5,134 nt of DNA, from positions 1 to 5,134 of the forward strand of contig JAUWJM010000123.1 of NCBI GenBank assembly GCA_030607715.1, given 5' to 3'. The DNA comes from Candidatus Aerophobota bacterium. GTDB lineage: Bacteria; Aerophobota; Aerophobia; Aerophobales; B3-G15. Both the position numbers and the translations under genes were made by a program. The stretch's first letter is position 1. Each line of letters opens with the position of its first letter. Below the pieces are notes generated by a model. That model did not search any database and was not told where the DNA came from. It saw only the letters and a list, made by a program, of their open reading frames with translations. Below are positions 1-5,134 of this stretch, in pieces.

Positions 1-1
1 A

Positions 2-8
2 AGAAGGA
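2..8 (+). promoter_or_regulatory. Ribosome binding site of the flavoprotein gene
   Basis: The purine stretch AGAAGGA lies 9 bases before the ATG at 18. It is a plausible Shine-Dalgarno sequence and supports that start over the in-frame ATG five codons later. The window begins immediately upstream, so nothing can be said about a promoter. Confidence 0.6.
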
Positions 9-17
9 AAAAATAAA

Positions 18-1685
18 ATGTATCCAGAATATATGAAGGAATCTTTAAAATTGGTGGAGAAAACAAGGTCGGGAAGGCTTAAAAAAGCCTTATCCGGAAA
101 GAAGGTTTTTACTCCGATGAGGGATGTGGAAAGAGAGGAAGTTTTGACTAAGTTCCACCCCGATTATAAACCAGATGCAAGACGAAAGATAAAAATTGGC
201 CCCAATGAGGGTGAGAATATTACCTCAGAAGTTGTTGACCTTTTAGAATCTCATTCCCGTATAAATCCTGATGATTTTGACCTTTTGAAAGTGGATTACG
301 ATACTGATGTTCTCATCATTGGTGGTGGTGGGGGTGGTGCAGGAGCAGCGCTTTTAGCCAGGGAAAACGGAGCTAAAGTTATTATAGCTACGAAACTCAG
401 GCTTGGAGATGCAAATTCTATGATGTCCCAGGGGGGAATTCAGGCAGCAGTAAATCCTAACGATTCTCCTGCTATTCATTATTTAGATGCAATGGGGGGA
501 GGGCATTTTGATAATAAGCCTGAGCTGGTAAGGGCTTTGGTAATGAATGCTCCTCTCATAATAAAGTGGCTTAAAGAGTTTGGGGTGATGTTTGATCAAA
601 ATCCTGATGGGACTATGATGACTAAGCTTGGAGGAGGATGCTCCAGGAAGAGAATGCATTCGGCAAGAGATTATACGGGTGCTGCTATTATGAGAGTTTT
701 AAGAGATGAGGTAAGAAATTACCCCGAAGATATCCAGGTAATAGAGTTTTCACCTGCTGTTGAGCTTTTAATGGATGAGGAAGGAGGAGTTGGCGGAGCA
801 ATTCTCTATAACCTTGAGACAGAGGAATATATTATTGTAAGGGCGAAATCTACCATTATTGCTACAGGCGGATTTGGAAGATTGCATATAAAAGGATTTG
901 CTACTACTAACCATTATGGAGCTACGGCTGATGGGTTAGTCCTTGGCTATAGAGCAGGAGCAAATCTTTTGTATATGGATTCTGTTCAATATCACCCTAC
1001 AGGAGCCGCTTATCCAGAACAGATATTAGGTTTTCTTATCACAGAGAAGGTGAGGACAATGGGTGCTCAACCGGTGAATAAGTTTGGAGAGTTGTTTGTT
1101 TTCCCTCTTGAACCGAGAGATGTTGAAACATCTTCATTTATAAGGGAGTGCACAGAAAAAGAAAATGGTATCACCACTCATACAGGAAAAGTAGGTATAT
1201 GGCTTGACTCGCCTCTTATAGAGCTTATGAATGGCGAGGGAGCTATTCAAAAGCAACTTCCCGCTATGTACAGACAGTTTAACCGATTTGATATTGATAT
1301 TACTAAAGAACCCATGCTTGTTTTTCCCACCCTGCATTATCAGAATGGAGGACTGGAGATAAATGATAAGTGTGAAACAAAAATAGCCAATCTTTACATA
1401 GCGGGTGAGGCTTCAGGGGGGGTTCATGGGAGAAACAGGCTTATGGGAAACTCTGTCTTGGATTACAATGTTTTTGGTAGAAGAGCGGGTATAAATGCCG
1501 CTTTAAGCGCTAAAAAAGTAAAACCGGGCAAACTCACTTTGGAGCACGTAAAAAGGTATGAGAAAGAACTTCAAAAGGCGGGCATTCATACTGATAGAAT
1601 TGCTCCTATGTTATTACCCGATTATACCCCGGCCAAGGTGAGAGCTCGCCAATTTACCGCTCACTATGAAGGGACTTTAAGGTAG
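18..1685 (+). CDS. Fumarate reductase/succinate dehydrogenase-like FAD flavoprotein, Hdr-associated
   Basis: A 555-residue flavoprotein of the fumarate reductase / succinate dehydrogenase / L-aspartate oxidase superfamily, probably soluble: no signal peptide or membrane segment is seen. The FAD-binding Rossmann glycines are at residues 102-107, after an unusual, mostly charged N-terminal extension of about 95 residues. The dicarboxylate active-site pattern is present: HPTG at 326-329, TE at 342-343, the RD-type arginine R367, H440 in HYQNGG, and R474 in the HGRNR loop. The histidine that binds FAD covalently in SdhA and FrdA is replaced, apparently by N133 ahead of the SQGG motif, so FAD should be non-covalent as in NadB. 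The chain ends about 65 residues after the last FAD-domain motif, so the C-terminal helical region of SdhA is largely missing. No SdhB-like iron-sulfur gene follows. The next genes are HdrA and MvhD types, suggesting that electrons pass through them. Fumarate-like reduction is inferred from the motifs; the true substrate is unknown. Confidence 0.9.
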   Translation: MYPEYMKESLKLVEKTRSGRLKKALSGKKVFTPMRDVEREEVLTKFHPDYKPDARRKIKIGPNEGENITSEVVDLLESHSRINPDDFDLLKVDYDTDVLIIGGGGGGAGAALLARENGAKVIIATKLRLGDANSMMSQGGIQAAVNPNDSPAIHYLDAMGGGHFDNKPELVRALVMNAPLIIKWLKEFGVMFDQNPDGTMMTKLGGGCSRKRMHSARDYTGAAIMRVLRDEVRNYPEDIQVIEFSPAVELLMDEEGGVGGAILYNLETEEYIIVRAKSTIIATGGFGRLHIKGFATTNHYGATADGLVLGYRAGANLLYMDSVQYHPTGAAYPEQILGFLITEKVRTMGAQPVNKFGELFVFPLEPRDVETSSFIRECTEKENGITTHTGKVGIWLDSPLIELMNGEGAIQKQLPAMYRQFNRFDIDITKEPMLVFPTLHYQNGGLEINDKCETKIANLYIAGEASGGVHGRNRLMGNSVLDYNVFGRRAGINAALSAKKVKPGKLTLEHVKRYEKELQKAGIHTDRIAPMLLPDYTPAKVRARQFTAHYEGTLR

Positions 1686-1692
1686 AGGAGGA
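1684..1692 (+). promoter_or_regulatory. Ribosome binding site of the hdrA-like gene; decides a GTG start
   Basis: The strong Shine-Dalgarno AGAGGAGGA overlaps the stop codon of the flavoprotein gene and sits 8 bases before GTG 1701. It fixes GTG as the start, just ahead of the first beta strand of the Rossmann fold. The overlap suggests translational coupling to the upstream gene. Confidence 0.85.
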
Positions 1693-1700
1693 TTTTTAAG

Positions 1701-4700
1701 GTGGAGAAAAATGTTGGCGCGGTAATGGTTATCGGCGGGGGTATTGGTGGAATTCAGGCTTCTTTGGATTTAGCACAGTTAGGATTTAAGGTATGCCTGA
1801 TAGATAAAAGTTCAAATATAGGAGGAAGGCTTTCTCAGTTAGATAAACAATTTCCTACAAATGATTGTAGTATGTGCCAGATGTTGCCAACTTTTAAAAG
1901 AGAAGGAGCTTCTGAATTATGAATTCGTCGAGATTTAACTCATCCTAATATTCAAATTATGACCAATACAGAAATGGAAAAGGTAGAAGGCTCTGCGGGA
2001 AATTTTGAAGTTTCTCTTAAGAAAAAAGCTAAATACGTAAAAGAAGATAAATGTATTGGATGTGACTTATGTGCAAAGGTTTGCCAAATTGAGGTAAAAG
2101 ATGAGTTTAACGAAGGTTTAGTTACCCGAAAAGCAATTTATATTAAATACCCTCAGGCAATTCCCAATTTATATACTATTGATATGGAATCTTGTAATAG
2201 ATGTGGGGATTGCGTAAAGGTATGTCCTACTAATGCTATTGATCTTTCTCAGAAAGATGAGGTTTTTAAATTAAAAGTGGGAGCTATTATTCTTTCTTTT
2301 GGTTTTGAAGAATTTGATCCGGGCAATTTAAGCCAGTATGGTTATGGAAAGTATCCAAATGTTGTTGCCAGTACAAAATTTGAAAGAATGTTTAGTGGAA
2401 CAGGTCCTTATAATGGTAAATTTGCCCGCCCTTCGGATGGGAAGATGCCTCGAAAAATTGCTTTCCTGCAATGTATCGGCTCAAGAAATAAAGAAAGAAA
2501 TTATTGTTCATCCACCTGCTGTATGATTGCTCTAAAAGAAGCTATGATTGTAAAAGATATAGACCCAACAATTGATGTTCAAATCTTTTTTATGGATATG
2601 ATGACTTTTGGCAAAGGATACTATAGATATTATAGAAAAGCAAAAGAGAAAGGCATAAAATTCATAAGGTATAGAGTTCCTGCAATAGAGGAAATTCCAG
2701 ATACAAAAAATCTAAAAATTAATTATGAAACAGAAAAGGGGGATCTTATTAAAGATGAATTTGATCTAATTGTTTTATCCGTTGGGCAAAACCCTCCCCC
2801 TACCACTAAAAGGATAAGTGAAATTTTAGGATTAAAGTTAAATGAGCATGGATTTTGCAAAACAATCGATTTTTCTAATGTAGTAGTAAAAGAGGGCATC
2901 TATACCTGCGGCTGTTTTTCAGGTCCTAAGGACATTTCAGAAACTATTACTGAGGCAAATGCAGCTGCCCTTAAGGCCTGTACGGCAATGTTATCTCTTC
3001 GAGGAAAATTTTCTGGAGGAGGTAGTTATCCCCGGGAAATTGATGTAACTACCCAAAATCCCAGAATAGCTATTTTTATATGTCACTGTGGCAAAGAGGT
3101 TAGCAGTGTAATTGATGTAAGGGGAGTAAAGGAATTTGCAAGTAAACTTTCTAATGTCTATTTGGTTGAAGATTTTAAATACCTTTGTTTTAAGCCCGAT
3201 TTAGATGAAGCTAAGAAAAAAATGGTTGATTCTAAGATAAACAGAGTAATCTTTGCTGCCTGTACTTCTTATAAATATGAAGTTTTATTTAAACAGGTTC
3301 TTCGTCAAATAGGACTCAACCCTTCTCTTTTACAAATAGTAAATTTTCGGGAGCAAATATCCTGGGTACATAAAGATAAAAAATTAGCCACAGAGAAAGC
3401 AAAGAAATTTCTTTCTATGGCTGTAGAAAAAGCTCTGTTGCAACAGCCATTGCCTTCAATAACAGATTCACTCATTAAAAGGACACTGGTTGTTGGGGGG
3501 GGAATATCTGGTATGAGGGCAGCTCTCTTAATTGCTGAACAGGGATTTGAAGTTGATTTAATAGAAAGGGATTCTGAGCTTGGAGGCAGGGCAAGGGAAA
3601 TTTATTATACTCTGGAAGGATTAAATGTTCAACCTTTTCTTAAAAAAGAAATAGGAGAGATTGAAAATAACAATTTAATTCACATATATAAAAATACGAA
3701 GCTTGAAGAAGTTAGAGGTTATGCTGGAAATTTTCAAGCGAGACTCAAAACAGACCAATCAAACTCCAGGACTTTCTCTTACGGAGCTATTGTTATAGCG
3801 ACGGGAGCAAAGGAAAACCAACCTAAAGAATATTCTTATGGGGAAGATAAAAGAATAATTACCCAAAGAGAGATGGAAAAGTTAATTATAAATAAAAAAA
3901 TAGATATTAACTCTCAAAGTTCTATAGTTATGATTCAATGCGTAGGTTCCCGTGAAGAGCCCCACCTTTACTGCAGCAGAGTATGCTGTTCTCAAGCTAT
4001 AAAGAATGCTTTGAAAATAAAAGAGAAAAATCCCAGAGCAAATATATATATTCTTTATCGAGATATAATGAGCTACGGGTTTAAAGAAGAGTATTATACA
4101 AAGGCAAGGGAAATGGGAATAGTCTTTATCAGATATAATGTGGATGATAAACCTCAACTTAAAATTGAAAGAGATAAATTAAAAGTAAAAGTTACTGACC
4201 CTGTATTAAATGAGGAATTGATTATAAATCCTGGGCTTGTTGTATTAAGTGTTGGAATGATACCCGAGAATAATCCCTCTTTAGCTAAAATTTTAGATGT
4301 TCCCTTAAATAAGGATGGTTTCTTTGAGGAAGCCAATGTTAAGTTTCGTCCCCTACAGTTTCTCAGGGATGGAATATTTATTTGCGGTTTAGCTCATTCT
4401 CCCTGCTCTATAAAGGAGGTAATAACTCAAGCTAATGCGGCTGCTGGGAAAGTGGTAATGTTATTCTCTCAAGAGAAAATGTCCTCCAGAAGATATATTG
4501 CCCAGGTAAATGAGAGATGGTGCAGCGGTTGTGAGGTTTGTATTTCTTCTTGTCCTTATAAAGCACGGGTGATGGATGAGCAAAAGAAGGTAGCTAAAGT
4601 GATAGCGACTCTTTGCCGTGGATGTGGCACCTGCGCTGCGGTCTGTCCTAATGGAGCAACGAAATTAAAAGGATATGAAGATAAACAAATTCTCTCTATG

Positions 4701-4718
4701 ATTGATGCGGCAATATAA
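1701..4718 (+). CDS. hdrA: Double-module HdrA-like iron-sulfur flavoprotein, probable selenoprotein (TGA read through at codon 74)
   Basis: HdrA is the FAD-containing electron hub of heterodisulfide reductase-type complexes. This gene has one in-frame TGA (codon 74). Read through it gives 1005 residues, against roughly 650 for a canonical HdrA. Order of parts: Rossmann glycines 12-17; DCSMC 55-59; candidate Sec 74; inserted ferredoxin with Cys 118/121/124/128 and 165/168/171/175; HdrA-type cluster motif Cys 258/269/273/274; HdrA N-terminal domain about 453-585 (CHC 461-463); second Rossmann glycines 599-604; second cluster motif Cys 747/758/762/763; C-terminal ferredoxin Cys 941/944/947/951 and 972/975/978/982. 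This predicts two FADs and six [4Fe-4S] clusters. A lysine follows each CC pair by five residues (K279, K768). Both modules keep the C-terminal FAD-binding segment (CG..., ANAAA). The second lacks a ferredoxin insert and a DCSMC motif. Architecture resembles bacterial long HdrA (HdrL) and BamE-type proteins. Flanking flavoprotein and MvhD genes suggest one complex. Alternative: a gene broken by a nonsense mutation. Confidence 0.85.
1920..1922 (+). other. In-frame TGA, candidate selenocysteine codon in the HdrA-like gene
   Basis: This TGA is codon 74 counted from GTG 1701 and is the only in-frame stop before 4716. Coding continues directly after it as [12 protein letters not shown], and HPNI followed by the TE.EKVEG region matches the usual HdrA sequence at this point. 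The next ATG (1959) has no Shine-Dalgarno and would remove the FAD Rossmann strand. The site lies 15 residues after the DCSMC motif, in a segment about 10 residues longer than in methanogen HdrA as I recall it. Sec in HdrA is established in Methanocaldococcus jannaschii, though not necessarily at this position. Tryptophan is encoded by TGG throughout, so general TGA reassignment is unlikely. No clear SECIS hairpin was seen by eye. Confidence 0.65.
4669..4680 (+). repeat. Short direct repeat, copy 1
   Basis: AAGGATATGAAG occurs here, inside the last codons of the hdrA-like gene, and again exactly 60 bases downstream. The flanking sequence is also similar (AATTAA just before each copy). It may be a chance match or a small tandem slippage remnant. 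Confidence 0.5.
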
Positions 4719-4728
4719 AATCATAATT

Positions 4729-4740
4729 AAGGATATGAAG
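4729..4740 (+). repeat. Short direct repeat, copy 2
   Basis: Second copy of AAGGATATGAAG, in the 32-base gap between the hdrA-like and mvhD-like genes. Its last bases form the left end of the mvhD Shine-Dalgarno sequence. Confidence 0.5.
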
Positions 4741-4745
4741 GAGGT
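4738..4745 (+). promoter_or_regulatory. Ribosome binding site of the mvhD-like gene
   Basis: AAGGAGGT, a near-perfect Shine-Dalgarno sequence, lies 5 bases before ATG 4751 and fixes that start. The 32-base gap around it has no hairpin followed by a T-run, so there is no terminator and the gene should be co-transcribed with the upstream pair. Confidence 0.85.
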
Positions 4746-4750
4746 AATTA

Positions 4751-5134
4751 ATGGCTGATTTTGAGCCAAAGATAGTTGGTTTTCTATGCAATTGGTGTAC
4801 CTATGCCGGAGCAGATACTGCGGGCACTTTAAGAATCCAGTACCCACCAAGTATTAGACCTATCAGGGTAATGTGTTCAGGCTCAGTTGATTCTGCTTAT
4901 ATCCTTAGAGCTTTACTTGAAGGAGCTGATGGAGTCTTCATTGGTGGATGTCATCCAGGAGATTGTCATTATGTAAGCGGAAACTATAAGGCAAGAAGAA
5001 GAATTACTGTCTTAAAAAGTATTTTAAAAACTTTAGGGTTGGATGATGACCGAGTCTGGATCAGGTGGATCAGTGCCAGCGAAGGCAGGCGATATGCGGA
5101 TACTATATCTGAGATGACATCCCATTTGAAAAAA
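4751..5134 (+). CDS. mvhD: MvhD-type [2Fe-2S] electron-transfer subunit, 3' end beyond the window
   Basis: The reading frame stays open for 128 codons to the window edge. I translated it by hand as MADFEPKIVGFLCNWCTYAG and onward. It matches the MvhD / 'hydrogenase iron-sulfur subunit' family, which carries electrons between a partner enzyme (hydrogenase, formate dehydrogenase or other donor) and HdrA through a [2Fe-2S] cluster. Diagnostic features are FLCNWC with C13 and C16, the RVMCSG segment with C42, and GGCHPGDCHY with C67 and C72, followed by the typical GNYKARRR and SASEG motifs. All five family cysteines are encoded as Cys, with no in-frame TGA, unlike BamF, the related subunit of class II benzoyl-CoA reductase, which I recall as Sec-containing. 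Family members are about 140 residues, so only a short C-terminal tail is probably missing. The protein is expected to be cytoplasmic and to dock onto the HdrA-like protein encoded just upstream. Confidence 0.93.
   Translation, partial: MADFEPKIVGFLCNWCTYAGADTAGTLRIQYPPSIRPIRVMCSGSVDSAYILRALLEGADGVFIGGCHPGDCHYVSGNYKARRRITVLKSILKTLGLDDDRVWIRWISASEGRRYADTISEMTSHLKK

Noticed and set aside
1134..1337. Minus-strand ORF inside the flavoprotein gene
   Set aside because: It is antisense to a well-conserved coding region, with no ribosome site or family resemblance seen.
1920..1922. TGA reassigned to Trp or Gly across the genome
   Set aside because: Only one in-frame TGA occurs in the three genes, while Trp is encoded by TGG and Gly by GGN throughout.
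1903..1949. Re-initiation of translation after the TGA, using AAGGAG at 1903-1908 and ATG 1919
   Set aside because: The ATG overlapping the TGA is in a different frame and meets TAA at 1946-1948 after nine codons, so it cannot make the downstream protein.
2338..2526. Plus-strand 62-codon ORF inside the hdrA-like gene
   Set aside because: It is an out-of-frame shadow of conserved HdrA sequence.
3495..3502. Run of eight G as a possible frameshift or phase-variation tract
   Set aside because: It is explained by the GGG-GGG-GG(A) codons of the conserved Rossmann glycines, and the frame continues correctly on both sides.
3882..4336. Two minus-strand ORFs opposite the second HdrA module
   Set aside because: They are antisense to conserved coding sequence and their low-complexity translations have no recognisable motif.
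1959..4718. Independent 919-residue protein starting at ATG 1959
   Set aside because: There is no Shine-Dalgarno before 1959, the start falls inside the first flavin module, and the missing N-terminal piece is encoded immediately upstream in the same frame.
4665..4850. Minus-strand ORF spanning the hdrA-mvhD junction
   Set aside because: It overlaps two confident plus-strand genes and the mvhD ribosome site.

Overview
This window is a compact, same-strand gene cluster from an AT-rich, probably anaerobic prokaryote. It holds three genes and nothing else of substance: a fumarate-reductase/succinate-dehydrogenase-like flavoprotein (18-1685), a very large HdrA-type iron-sulfur flavoprotein (1701-4718), and an MvhD-type [2Fe-2S] protein that runs off the right edge (4751-5134). 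The gaps between genes are 15 and 32 bases. Each gene has a purine-rich Shine-Dalgarno sequence, and no internal promoter or terminator is visible, so the three are most likely one operon that continues in both directions. A bacterium fits best, because double-length HdrA proteins beside MvhD are typical of anaerobic bacteria. An archaeon is not strictly excluded.

The most notable point is in the middle gene. A simple ORF call splits it into a 73-residue piece (1701-1922) and a 919-residue piece (first ATG at 1959). Both pieces are in the same frame and are separated by a single TGA at 1920-1922. The 12 codons between the TGA and that ATG still read as HdrA-like protein (a HPNI segment), and the 1959 ATG has no Shine-Dalgarno. 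The natural reading is one 1005-residue protein with selenocysteine at residue 74, which is the annotation given here. I could not see a convincing bacterial SECIS hairpin after the TGA, so a point mutation or assembly error is still possible.

Read through, the protein is a double HdrA. The first flavin module carries the DCSMC motif, the candidate Sec, an inserted two-cluster ferredoxin and the HdrA-type CX(10)CX3CC cluster motif. It is followed by an HdrA N-terminal domain, a second flavin module without a ferredoxin insert, and a C-terminal two-cluster ferredoxin. The motifs predict two FADs and six [4Fe-4S] clusters. MvhD is the usual electron-entry or exit partner of HdrA. The upstream flavoprotein keeps the dicarboxylate catalytic residues of fumarate reductases but lacks the covalent-FAD histidine. 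It has no SdhB-like iron-sulfur partner in view.

The inferred picture is a soluble electron-transfer, possibly flavin-based bifurcating, complex that links an HdrA/MvhD electron hub to reduction or oxidation of a fumarate-like substrate. The substrate and the external electron donor or acceptor cannot be read from this window.
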